From: Diplosphaera chodatii
Lineage: Eukaryota > Chlorophyta > Trebouxiophyceae > Prasiolales > Stichococcaceae
Assembly (NCBI GenBank): GCA_032358165.1
Contig: JAALGY010000012.1
Location: forward strand, 2,852,001 to 2,916,000
Reading direction: 5' to 3'
Length of the DNA stretch: 64,000 nucleotides
In this document: positions 33,992 through 45,873 of the stretch, piece after piece
Layout: each line of letters starts with the position of its first letter
Position numbering within the stretch: the stretch's first letter is position 1
Notes under the pieces: generated by a model
Databases searched by the model: none
What the model saw: only the letters and a program-made list of their open reading frames with translations
What the model was told of the DNA's origin: nothing
Position numbers and translations under genes: made by a program

Positions 33992-35295
33992 CACTGCCCA
34001 TGCTGGCGGCGATCATCAACAGCATGAGCCTGAATGCTGCCGCAGCTGCTGAGTTGCGTACACAACCTGGAGCTACCTCGTGTCATGACGGTAATAGTGG
34101 ACTAGGTCGTACAACATGGTGTTGCACCACTGTCAGGCTGCATGCAGCAATGCCAATGTCAGCGACGGCTCAGCGCTTGCGTGGGTGGTGCTTCCGGTGA
34201 TGCTCGTACCACGTGTGAGTCCCCTGACCACGCTGACTCCGGTGCACTTACGGCTCGGGATCCTGGGCGCAAGGTGCAGCCTCATCAGCACACGTGGACA
34301 CGGCAGCGCGACCAAAGTATAAATCGACTGTGCACGTGGTTACGAATGTGGTGGCGCGATCGATCATGTAATGTGCCGCAGATCCGTGATGGTGAATGCA
34401 GGGTGGATGCATGCCCAGGGCACTTCTCCTTTGCAGGGTTTAGAGATGTGGCACACCCCTGCAATCTCCCAGCTTTGGAAGTTCCCAGCTGGAAACTAAG
34501 CCAGGAAGTACGGACAACTTCCCTACGGTACTTCGGAACCAGCAGCTCTGGCTGGTGACATTACCACTCGCAGCATTTGCCAGCTTTGACCAACATCTAA
34601 CCTGCGGTTTCTTGGCGCAACCCTCATTGACGATATTTGCCGCCCTGATTGACCGCTTCCACATTGCTGCTGACGCCAGCCACGCACAGTGCATGTCATT
34701 ATATGTACAGAGCATGATGTGGGCCTGATCTGTACCATCTGGCGCTGTGCAGATGATGACGACTGGCAGTGCATCACTGGCAATGCTTAGCTTCATGTTG
34801 TGACCGTGCCTGATGAGTATGGTATCATTGCTCCACCTCATGTAATATCACCGCTGCTGCCCTCTCATCTGGGCGCCTGCCTTCGCCCCCTCCCTCTGCC
34901 TATCATAACCTGCTTCCTCTTCGCTTGCTCGAGGGTCTTTCCCCTCTGCTCCCCTCCCCATCCCTCCCTTCCATCCCCTTTCACTGTGTCCTTTTCATGA
35001 TACGGGAGCCCATGACCATGGATCGCGACTATCTAGCCAGCGAGGCCGAATCATATTCTGATGTAATACGCGCAGCTTGTGCTGTTCCAGGCTTCCAACA
35101 TGCCTTGCTTGGCAAGACTGTTGGAAGATCAAATCAGCTACGACTGACAGCGTCTGGTTTGGAGCGGACACCTGCATCCCGTGCAACAAATTCTGCACAT
35201 GCATAGTAATCTGTTGCCCGACCTCAGCAGCCTGACTGCTGGGTACCATCCCTGCATCGTCAGCGCACCTTTATGCATGCTAAGCGTGCAGTGCA
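33992..35295. other. Divergent promoter region between two exostosin genes
   Basis: About 1.3 kb separating two divergently transcribed exostosin genes, so it probably holds both promoters. From about 34840 to 35000 the + strand is strongly pyrimidine-rich (repeated CCCTCCC/CCTCCC-like runs), a feature often found near promoters or 5' UTRs. No exon recognised. Confidence 0.55.
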
Positions 35296-38200
35296 ATGGC
35301 ACGATGGCGGTGTGGATCTCGCAGCAAGCCTGTGCTGTACATCACGATTGGGGCGGCCCTGGTAACCGTGCTCAGCTTTGGTGTGATCTTTGCTGGGTCA
35401 TCCTGGACCACCACAGCCACGCAGTCACTAGCCACGATCATGCCAAGGGCAGCCGGCTATGGAGTCCCACACCTGCGGCTACTGGGTTGCCCATCTGGCT
35501 GTGAGCGCCATGGCAACTGCAACAGGGAAGATGGCACATGCATGTGAGTGTCCGGTCTTGGCTGCGTTGCCCTGACCTTGCAGCTTCTGAGTTGGTGCAC
35601 TGAAGATCCACTGGCAGCCTGCAGGAACAGAGTCTGACAGGCGTGGCAGCAGTCATGACCAGGCGTGTGCTGATGTGCTCCGTGCAGCTGCGAGTTTGGG
35701 TGGGAGGGCGACAGCTGCTGCCGCTTGCGGCTGCCGGCGTGCCGCAGCCATGAGGCGGAGAACGCGGTGATGAGCTGCAGCTGGGTCTGGCAGCCGCTGC
35801 CGCGCAACTGCGAGTGCCTCCGGCAGTGCGACAACTACCTCGCGGTAAGCATGCCATCGACGTACTAGCCGAAACCCCTGAACCATGTTGGCTCGCAGTC
35901 CCAACACGGGAAGGCAGCTCCTGCGCTGGCAGTCCTCTGGCAGCTCGGCATCAACCATGTACTTCTTGTTGAGTGCATGGACGGTGGCCAAGCACAGTCG
36001 GGAAGCAGCGGTTCCATGGGGGGCTATCTGCACGGCATTCAGCACTTCGTTCCCACACATATGCGCAGGAGCTGGGCGGCAACTCGAGCGCCGGATCCGT
36101 CACCAGGAATGCAGTGTGCTATGGCTTTCCCGATCTGCCGCCAGAGCGGCAGCTGTCATCAATGCCTGCAGAAAACGACACAGCGGCTAAATACTACAGA
36201 GGCTTCAACGCCACCACGAAGGTGGGCTGTCGTCCTGCAACTCTGACGGGCTGCACTGACAGGCTGAAGTGCATGGTGCAGCCCTGTTGATGTGCATGGA
36301 CACTGCCCCTGTGCGTCCTGCAGATAGAGATTAACTTGCTAGAGTTCAGGGACGAGGTAACGAAGCCGCCCAACCAGGCAGGCTACTGGCTACCGCCGAG
36401 CAGGTGCTGTGACGTGAAACCACTGAATGCTCGATATAAGGGGTGTGGCAGCTTGCTGGAGTGTCTGTTCAGCCAATCCGGATCCTCATGAACCAGCCTC
36501 AAATCGACGAAGCTGGGAATATCCTGAGGCCATTGTGGCTATCTGGGCACTGCAGGTGCCCAAATCAATGCTCACACCTGGGCCTGTGCTGGGGCATGGA
36601 TGCCACCTCCACAGCAGTGGACGGCATTTGCGAGTGCAACTATGGACAGCAGGTGAACACACCACAATAAGCCATCTCTGCGCTTCACATATGTGTGCTG
36701 CTGCCCTCGTTCTCCATACATGGCGATAATGCCATTGCTTAGGCACTTCCATAGTCTAAGAAGAATTGTTGATCTGCTGCCAACAAGGCCCAACCCCGGC
36801 AAATGACGGTTGCTTCACAGGGACCGGACTGCTCCAAGCAGTGGATGTACTGGGGCGACAACTCGGTCAACTGCTTCAGAAACTGCTCCAATGCCGGCAT
36901 TTGCAAATCTGGCTGGTGCCACTGTGAGCCGGGTCGCTGGGGCATCGACTGCTCCCGCACCAAGGTCCGGGCCGCATGCGGCGCGCAACACCACGCCACC
37001 ACTCGAAGACGCGTCAACTGGCAGTGTTGTGACAATGCTGCGAGCCTTGTCTGTTGCAACAATGCTTGACACATGCATTATGACCCTGCAGGCATATGCC
37101 CGGCATGAGAAGACGCCGCGACGCTCGCTGCGCATCTATGTCCAGGAGCTGCCCGTGACGCTGAACCTGGCGTGGCTAGTGGTGTTCCGGGATGGCCGCT
37201 TTCTACACAGTGCGCGCTTCAGCACACGACATGTTTCACTCGAGATAGCAGCATAGGGCATGAGCAGTGTTGCCCTGTACAGCTCAGCGGGGCCAGAAGC
37301 TCAGCACATGTCAGCATGGCTCATCAATGGGCAACGCCGATGTGAATAGCACATGCTGCTGACGTGGAAGCTTCTTGTGTGGTGTGTCCCTGCAGACCCG
37401 ATCTATCTGGCGTACAACCCTTTCTTCTCCCGGTTGCTGGGAGACTGGAGCGTCCGCACCGAGGACCCCTGGGATGCGGACCTGATATATGTCCCAGCCC
37501 TGACGTGAGAGTTCGACCAATCAGACATCTGCTGCTGCTGCCCTTACGACTCGAAACATCTAAAGCGTCTGGCTGAGGTTGAAGAAGGCACCTATGCCCT
37601 TTTGAGTGCTTTCTGTATGTGAGGTTGTGCTAGTGATGCGGCACCCCCAGATGCATCTGCTACAGGGCCTACTGGACCGGTAACCTTGGGAAACCCTGGG
37701 AGCACCTCAGCACAGTCGCGAGCTGGCTGCAGCGCCACTCCGAGCTGTGGCGGCGCCATGGCGGCGCCGACCACTTGTTTTGGTGTGTGTTTGTGCTGAC
37801 AAGCCTGGCTGGCTTGTGCGTGATGCCAGGCGACCAGTGTGTAGCCACTCAAGCTGCTCTTCTGCATAAGCATAAGCAATCGGTGCCTTGCATTGCAGCT
37901 TGGCATGCAACACATCGTATTGCTGCAGTGGTGCACAGCGCATGCATGCCTCCTGCCGCAAGACAGTCTGCTCTCTGGCGTGAACGATGTCTGGGGCACA
38001 GGCGGCTTGGCACAATCTCAAGTGGTGCTGATGTCAATGCGCTGCAGGTTCACAAGGGACAAAGGCGCATGTGGACAAGATGCCATCGAGGTGGGCGACA
38101 AGCTGGCGCCAGCCAGCAGTGTGGCAAACTCCATCTGGCTCACACACTTCTGCTACAGCAACGCGCGTGTGATCTCGGACGACTCGCATGGCGTAGAACG

Positions 38201-40299
38201 CTCCTGCTTTGGTGCGGATCCACACCGTGACGGAAGGTCCCCAAAGTATGGTTCACTTGCTTGAGGAGGTCCGGCAACTTGCACTTTACTGGGATGACTA
38301 TGACGTCCATCACCTCTATGCCCATGCATGCTGGACCACCGTACTGGGAGCCAAGCGCTGCGTCATGATTGCTTGACTGGTTGCTTGAATGCTGCAAGCG
38401 CAGACCCCCAGAAGGACGTGTGCGCCGTGCCGCACGCTGACATGGCAGCAGAGGCTGCTGCATACTACACGCCAGAGCGGCTGGCAACCAAGGGGCACCT
38501 GCCGCTGGGCAAACGGGAGGACCTGGTGTTTTTCAATGGTGGGCTCCTGCCGCACCTGCCTCCAGTACCTGGACCGCCCTTCTCCAGACAGCAGCATGTG
38601 GTCGTAGTTTTGCATGCTCCAGGGCTTACCGCCTTGGCGGTAGGTGGGCCCCTGTCCTTGGGCAGAACAGTTGGGGTTCACACCACTGCAGCTGCCGGCA
38701 CCCGCTGCTCGACTGCTGCACATGTGCCGTTGCTGAACATGCCTCATGGCACGATGACTGCGCATGGTTGCCAGCATGGTAAAGCCAGCTGCCTCCGTGT
38801 CAGGGACAGTCCATACAATCTGCGCCTTGTGTCAGGCACGTGTCTTGTTCGTCCACATGAGGGTGTTGCCATTGCCCTGCCTCGGGTGCTGGCTCTGTTG
38901 AAGCTCTACATTGCTACAAGTGTTTCGATTGAGTGCATGCAGGCGGCGTCAGACCAAACCTTGACTACTCTGGGGGGGTGCGGCAGGAGTTTGTGAGGCT
39001 GTACCAAGACACCCCCGGGTGGGTTGACCAAAATTGCATGCAACTGGAGCATCATATTTTCAGGCTGGTGTGCTTCACATGTGCAGATTGTACTCTTGCA
39101 CCTAGGCACGATGTCGCAATGCAAATTGTCTGTCAGGTTCGCAATTAATCGGCCAGACACCGGGGGAGGGCAAGCGTACATTGACGCAAGGCGGAACGCC
39201 ACCTTCTGCCTCGTCCCATCAGGGGTAACCCCCAATGCTGATGGGCACTTGAGCCTATGTGCATCCGGCCTGGCAGTACTTCAAGACAATCTCGTGTTAT
39301 CCGCTTGAGACCGCTCCTCTCGAAACGAGCTGTTTTTGACACCATTTCAAAGCTTCTACAACCTGTGTGGTGCAGAATGGCTGGGGAATCCGCATTGTTC
39401 CGTCGGTGGTCCAGGGCTGCATCCCGCTCATCATTCAGGTGCTGTAAGTTGGCCCCAGCATTCACCTGAATGCGAGCTGTTGGCAGGCCCGTGCCGGACT
39501 CTAATGTCCGACCTATGGCCGCAGGATGGCGTGCGGCAGCCGTATGACGATGTGCTGCCCTACTGGCGCTTCTCCATTCGGCTGCATCTGGCGGATATGC
39601 CGCGGCTGGAGGAGATCCTGCGCGGCGTGCACCCGGACCGCATCACCGCGATGCAGCGCGGCCTCATGAAGTGCGCATTTCATGATGCAGCGCGCCGCCA
39701 ACAACACGTGTCAGCCATATCTGCCATCGGCGTGCATGCGTCTGTACCACGCACATCGATGTCGCAACCGATTTGTCTCCAGCACCCCTGAAAACTGCTG
39801 AGGCAGCTGAGCCCCAGGGTTGACGGATCTGATATCACATGTCCGACACATCATGGTCCACGACTTTGTTGCACAGCCGTCAGAGCCGCGGTGCAATTGC
39901 GCCACTGAACTGACCAAAACACCTGGCAAGCTGACTCGCTCATCATCATTTGCCACGCTTTCACTTGCAGATACTACTCAGCTTTTGTATGGCCGCTGGA
40001 TGCTAGCCATCCTGACCCGGGTCCCGGGCGCGCCTATGAGTACACCATCATGTCGTTAGGTGCGGCTGTCACTGCGACCACCAGCGTATTCTCAGGCGGA
40101 GAAAAATCCACCTGGGCTGTCCTGGCTTGACGGCCGAGCAAGCAGCAGAACGTGGATGCGCAGGCCATGACTGCACGAATGGACGACTGCATCCAATGTG
40201 GTCAAAGCTTTCCTGCGTCGCTGCACTGCAGATCGCGCTGCCACCAACATGTACATGCGCACAGGACGGCGCGACATTGCGCGGCGGCGGCTGCAGTAG
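35296..40299 (+). CDS. EGF-exostosin (GT47) glycosyltransferase, complete
   Basis: Sixteen or seventeen exons, about 720 residues: 35296-35543, 35688-35844, 36069-36221, 36324-36413 (or to 36356), 36473-36652, 36821-36964, 37092-37178, 37371-37504, 37666-37782, 38048 to about 38245, about 38398-38538, 38943-39018, 39137-39224, 39376-39438, 39525-39670, 39971-40059, 40232-40299 (TAG). Signal anchor: VLYITIGAALVTVLSFGVIF. EGF-like modules lie across exons 1-2 (GCERHGNCNREDGTC...CEFGWEGDSC), in exon 5 (CRCPNQCS...CECNYG) and in exon 6 (CSNAGICKSGWCHCEPG). The exostosin domain runs from RIYVQELPVTLN (exon 7) through DPIYLAYNPFF, HFCYSN, KDVCAVPHAD, FCLVPSG and NGWGIRIV to YYSAFVWPLD. Joins around exons 4, 7-8 and 10-11 are less certain; the rest keep phase exactly. 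The last four exons match the gene fragment at 1-1072 in length and phase. Probable Golgi enzyme; substrate unknown. Confidence 0.87.
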
Positions 40300-41185
40300 C
40301 TGGTAGTTTTCGAGCATATATTCAAGAGGTTCGATATGCTTGTAGAGAGCAGATGCAGGTGCAGCACACCGGCTGCAGCAAGCTTGCCCTGCTGCTGGCC
40401 GGCATGGCAAAGGGCATGCCCTGCTGCTGGCTCCAATGGCATAGACTGGGCAGCCTGCGTTGGGTGCTACAATGCTCGCGGGACGCAGCTGTCAGCAGCA
40501 CAGCAGGTGTCGTTGAGGGCTGCAATGTGCGTGGGCGAAACCTTTTGCGGGGCAAGTGACTCTGCCAGCACAGTTGGTGGGCATTGTGTGACTAGATCAG
40601 AAGTGAACTTTCTCAGCATTTGTATAGCAGCGAGCAGCTTGGCATACCAACTGCATGTCAGCCATTGATGAAAACACTTCACCTTTCAAAGGCTTGCACC
40701 ATCAGGGAGTAGTGCACTGCCAGGCTGCCTGTTGAAACCACTGCATCAGGCGTACATCATTGATTTGTGTTGTCCTGTTTGTGTTTTGTGGCTGGCCTGC
40801 ATGCATGAAGTCAATCTGCTGCAAGTCTATGCACACTCCATACTACTGCATGTTTCTGTGGTCTTCATGATCTGATCCTCATTTGCAGCTGCGAGTATCA
40901 GCCAGGCTCAAGCATACATAATGCCTTTCTCTACTGCACACACACTGTCACAAATGCCGCAACAGCCAGTTGCTGACGGAGTTCTAGAGTACGTGACGAG
41001 TTTGCACAGTGTATACATGTCGTCCAATGCACACAGCAATACATCAATGTACTGAAGGTGTGCTGTTCAAAATTCTCGCCACTACACAGGATTGTGTGAA
41101 CCGAGATGGCGAAGGGTCCCTTGCATCCTGCTGCCCACAGTGACGTCATCTGCAGCCGCTGCCGCTGCTGAACGCGCACTGCTGC
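40300..41185. other. Spacer between convergent genes
   Basis: 3' flanks of the exostosin gene (+) and the epoxide hydrolase gene (-). I see nothing in it. Confidence 0.5.
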
Positions 41186-44100
41186 TCAGCCGAGGCTGTT
41201 CAGGAAGTCGTGCATCAGGCGGTTGGTCTCCTGCGGCTTGTCCTGCTGCACCCAGTGGCTGCAGTTCTCCAGGCAGTGCAGCTGCAGCCACGGGGGACAC
41301 TTGATAAGACTGACTTGCCTCGTGCACACTGGCCCTCAAGGGCTCAGAACTCAGGAGCGCTGTCATGCACAGGAGCACTTGGCCATGGCCGAGGCATTGC
41401 ACATCTACAGCACGCAGGCGTATCTTACAAGCAGAGCATTCCTAGTGCGGTTATCTGCATGCATACTACATACGTGCGTATGTCGTGAGTGCAAAGAGCG
41501 TTGCCCACCTGGGAGTTGCTGACGATGCGGTCGAGGCCCTTCCACAGCTGCGGGCCCAGCGCGGCATCTGAGTCGCCGTACAGCACCAGCGTCGGCACCG
41601 TGAACGGCTTGACTGGCTTCTGCGCCCTGCAGGGGAAGGCCGACGTTGTGAGCCTGCAGTAGGTGCCCCAGCTTCATCGGCCAATGGAGCAGAGTGGACT
41701 GCTGGATCAAGTGCAGCAAGCACAGTCACCATTGGCATCAGGCTAGTTGAGGGTATGCAGCCACATCACATGCTGTGTGGCGTGAGTGGTAATGTACTAA
41801 GAAGCAGTATAACAGAGTTTGGTAGGTTGCGCAGAAGCGGTCTTGCATGCTGCATAGTGTGGCGGGGTGCTGACCTGCGGGGTGGCGGATTCCAGGTGGC
41901 AGAGTCCACCTGCGGGCAACAGCTCGCGCTCGGTACAGCTGCACGTTTAGTCAACACCAATGGCAGTGGCAGGTGGGGAGACCGCCACCACGAGCAGACG
42001 CATTGTGCGCCTGCGAGGCATAGCCCAGGACAGCCTGCAAACACTCTGCTTGACGCCAGAACGACCGCTTCAATGAACGGTGAACGTTTTTTACGCCCTG
42101 GTGTACAGAGGGGCAATTCAGCGTCGCACCATGGCGCGGTAGTAGTTGAGCGCGGCCGTCAGCGCCCCTGGCTGCGAGAACCCCGCCTTGTACCGCTCGA
42201 TGTCCTCCGGCGAAATAGCCCCTGCGGGTGGGACGAAGCAACGCTGCTGCTTGGAGTGCAGATTTGTGTGGACCTGCGGCCGCAGATGCTGTGCTTGCAT
42301 GCGGAAGTGGAACGCCGCAGTGCTGCAGCGGAGCTGTGCACCGTCTGAAGAATGTCATGCAGGGTTGGCGTGCACCTGGGTTGCGCACGCCCATCTTGCT
42401 GCTATCTGTGAACGCGTCCTCAACAGCCTGCATGGATGCTGCAATAGGTTATTGTGAGTATCATCCATGGCAGATCCCAATCAGGTGCCGCAGCTCATTC
42501 TGTCCATCAGACAAAATCTCTGCTTGCACTGATGTAGTGCTGAGGGCTGCATGAGCAGGGGTTGGGGTGCGATTGCGATCGCAGCCGGTGCACCTTGAGG
42601 TCGTGCGCGCCAATCAGCAGCTCCGGGAGCAGCGGCGCCTGCATTGCAGGAGGCAGCAGTCACAGTAGTATTGCTGCCAGAAGCAAGCTGCATCGTCATC
42701 CTCGTCACAAAGAGCAACCTGGTGCCTGCTCATGGCAGCACAGGCTCTTCACTGCATGGTGCCCAGCTTAAGATGGATGCCCTCGAGGAATGCGGTGCAC
42801 AGGTGTGTAGGGTATGCGTATCAGGCGCCTACCTGGAACAGCCACACGTAGGATGAGCGCTTCTTCTGGTCGGCGTCCTGATTCTTCATCCACAGCTCCC
42901 CCGGCGGCGCAGACATGCAGATGAGCCCGTGCAGCAGGTCCTGCAGCACCAAGTAGTGGGATCGCTTGATCGCTATCCGCAATGGCACGGCGGCACTGCA
43001 TTTCAGACCTCCCTTGGCGGCACAGGTAAGCAGTCGCGCATCGCCCTGTCAGCATGCATTGCATGGGTGAGGCCAGTGGCGCTGACGTGGCAAGGAGGGG
43101 CCTGCAGGCTGCGTCGCACATTGGGACATTTGCGTCAGGCTGCCAATCTGCCAGAGCCTGCTGGGCAGTTGCCAGGCCGCCGCGGAGCGGACAGCGCGCA
43201 GCTTGATAGGGTCCCCACAAGGTTAAAATCTCAAAACCCAAATCCCGCACCTGGTGGTACGCGGCAAACTGCCAGGCGGCGACGGCGCCCCAGTCGTGCG
43301 CCACCAGCACGAACTTGGGGTGCCCCAGGGCCTCCGCCAGCTCCCTGATGTCTTGCACGATCTCAAACACCCGGTATGCGGACCGCGACTGCAGGCGCAG
43401 ACGATGTCAACTCCCCATCCGTGTGCAGGGCCCAGATGGCGGTGCTGACACAGCTGGCACTTCCAATACATCTGGCGCACAACATCCGGCGCACAATAAA
43501 CATAGAGTGCTGAAGCGAGGAAGGCAGTGGCATTTTGGGACTTGTACGCTGCAACAGGCACCTTGGGCTTGGCGCTGGCGCCGTAGCCGCGCAGGTCCAG
43601 CGCCGCCACCTCGTAGTCCCTCTGGAACTCCTGCAGCAGGTGGCACGCACTGCGTCACCGCCACGACATTGCTGCTGCAGCTTCTGGCCAGGAGCCTCCA
43701 GGCTGTTGTGGTGCTGCCGCAGACCCAGCGTCTGCCAGCTGTCAACACGTATCCTGAACCTCAAGCGCATCAGACACCATACTCTACCCCAATCCCAATG
43801 CCAGCCCCACCGTGAGCTGGTGGCGCCAGGAGACGTGACCCTCTGGGAAGCCGTGCACGAACAGCAGCAGCCTGCGCTTCGGCTCCCCCGGCTTCGCCCG
43901 CCCTGCCACCACCACGTGCAGCCTGCAGCAGTGACATGAGCAGGTGGTCATCAGCCACCCCGCGGCGCTATGCTGCATGGCGCCAAACCGCGCCAAACTT
44001 GAAGACGGGGTGCGGGTCGTTTGACGTTTGCTCATGCTCACTTGACGCCGTTGACGACGTGGTACTCGTGCGTCAGGTTGGGTGCGCAGTCCTCAAACTT

Positions 44101-44425
44101 CATGTTGGAGCGGTCCTTGCGGTAGAGGAAGGTGCGTGGGCTGCAGATGGTGGCAGTGGGTGATGATCAGCATGCTTGATGTGCATGTGCCCAGCGTCGC
44201 GATGTCTGGCAGTGCCTATCGCAGAGCAGCAGCAGCAGCAGCAGCAGCATGATGGCATGTGTGCATGTGTGTGCATGCATGCGCATGCACATGCAGTTGG
44301 CGCACATGTGGATCCCACCTCTTGAGGAACGTGATAAGCACGCCGAGCACGCCGCCCAGCCAGATGTGCAGCGACGTGGCCATCAGCACGGCGAACTGCA
44401 TGTAGCCTGCAATGCCGCCCGCCAT
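41186..44425 (-). CDS. Epoxide hydrolase-type alpha/beta hydrolase with N-terminal membrane anchor
   Basis: Eleven exons: 44425-44319, 44140-44042, 43922-43811, 43630-43562, 43388-43251, 42940-42833, 42638-42594, 42427-42376, 42221-42130, 41626-41509, 41281-41186 (TGA); about 345 residues. Exon 1 encodes a hydrophobic helix (MATSLHIWLGGVLGVLITF) like that of EPHX3/EPHX4-type enzymes, so it is probably membrane-bound. HGFPEG (exon 3) forms the oxyanion region, DLRGYGASAKP (exon 4) is typical of the family, and HDWGAV (exon 5) carries the nucleophilic Asp of epoxide hydrolases. LVLYGDSDAAL (exon 10) is near the acid residue and CSHWVQQDKP (exon 11) holds the catalytic His. Lid tyrosines probably lie in LNYYRAM (exon 9). 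The expected reaction is hydrolysis of a lipid epoxide to a diol; a haloalkane-type activity is less likely. The join from exon 9 to 10 needs a GC donor or an unseen small exon. Confidence 0.87.
44222..44249 (+). repeat. (GCA)n microsatellite in an intron
   Basis: About eight GCA/CAG units in the first intron of the epoxide hydrolase gene, followed by a GT/CA-rich stretch with alternating TGCATG. It reads as poly-Ala or poly-Cys in other frames, which is not real coding. Confidence 0.85.
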
Positions 44426-45873
44426 GTTGCTAATCTGCACTACTAATGGCTCAGTCCTTGAAGCAGGAGTAGGGCGTTCAACGGGTTCGCAGCAGGCGTC
44501 TGATCAAGTCGATGGCTCGCTGGCGTCCATGAGAATACAATGTTGCGACGTCTCCTGAACCCATTGTGGCAATGTCATGCACCCACGGGCCAGTGCGTAG
44601 CTGACATGTTCCGGAGACGACTGCACCCACCTGGAGCACGATGGGACATTTCCGCCTTTCTCATCCTACCATCCCAGTCGAAATCTGGCCAGATACAGCG
44701 TTGCAAGGAGCACGCCATGTTCTGCACATGGCCCCGGGCTCACGGCGTGTGCCGGCTCGTTCTCCTGACTGCGGCGCCGCGATGTTGATGCAGACCACCT
44801 GCAGGATCCAGCCGGCCCAACCTGCCACCCCTGCTCAGCATGCAACGGCAACAGCTGCGTCCTTGCATGGTCTATGCACCATGCGGGCTCTCAACTTGCC
44901 AGCTGCTGCAGCATGGCTGCGGCACGCATTGGAGTACTCTGCAGTGCGCTGACAGCCAGCTGCTGCTGCTGCAGCCCGGACACCAGCTGCGATGCTGTGC
45001 ACATTGGCGGATGCTATGCGCAGCCAGCTGGTGGAGCAAATTTCATTGGCCATTGGCCAACTACGGGCAGGTTGTGGGCGGCCAGAGTCTACAAGCCTGA
45101 CACTGGCCAGTGGCAGAAGCGCTGTGGACTGTGTTGAACACCGTGAGGTGCACGCCCACGATAGTACGCACATCAGCCCCGCCGTCGCCGGGAGCTTAGC
45201 GTCCGGAGTGCAGCAGCCGTCTGTCTAGGCCCAGACTGGCAGCCACATGCACTACAGCATCCGGCGATGGCGCTGACAGAGGCATTGGCGCCAGGCTGCT
45301 GCGTGCATGAGGGCGTCATGTAAGCGCATCGCCGTCAGCGCAGCGAGGCTCATCCTCTTCGCAAACCTTTACGATATCTATCCATCGATTGAGTCGAGCA
45401 TTGGTTGAGGGCTCACGCACATGCATGACATGTTAGTGTTACTGCATGACCAGTCTGCTGACAACAAGTCCTTACACCCTTAACCACAAACACACTCATG
45501 ACACAGCACGCGGGCGAACCACCTAGCCAAAGCGACGCTGCCTGGATCAGCAAAGTCTTGAACTATGCCAAACCCATCTGACATCAGTGCTCTTACTGCG
45601 AAGGCGCTCCAACAAACAAGAGATAACTGAACCAAGTTTCTATTGCAACGTTTGCAGCCTGTCTAACAGGAAGCTAGGCTGGCTGCCAGCCGCTCTTACA
45701 CGGGCAAAACGCACTGAAATTCCCAAAGATGACTGATGTTGGTCGCAACAACCCTAAGCCGTCATATGATGACATGCTGTGCAGCGCTTGCATGTCTTTC
45801 TGGCATTGGCGTTGTAGCGACGCGACGCCCCTGACTGATCCAGCCAGTTTTGGTTTGTCAGCAACCGCCGCGG
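44426..45873. other. Spacer between the hydrolase promoter and the ferroxidase 3' end
   Basis: Upstream region of the epoxide hydrolase and 3' UTR/flank of the ferroxidase, including a TGTAA signal. Between about 45370 and 45660 the DNA is less GC-rich. No exon recognised. Confidence 0.5.
45696..45700 (-). terminator. TGTAA poly(A) signal for the ferroxidase gene
   Basis: On the minus strand TGTAA lies about 175 bases past the TGA at 45874-45876, a normal distance for a green algal polyadenylation signal. Confidence 0.55.

Noticed and set aside
37967..38021. Candidate extra exon (NDVWGTGG) in the + strand exostosin gene
   Set aside because: Joining 37782 directly to 38048 restores the phase and the residue (Trp) seen in the paralogues, so this piece is better read as intron.
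45160..45870. Possible additional gene downstream of the ferroxidase
   Set aside because: Only short frames without motifs. The TGTAA signal and position fit a 3' UTR and spacer.
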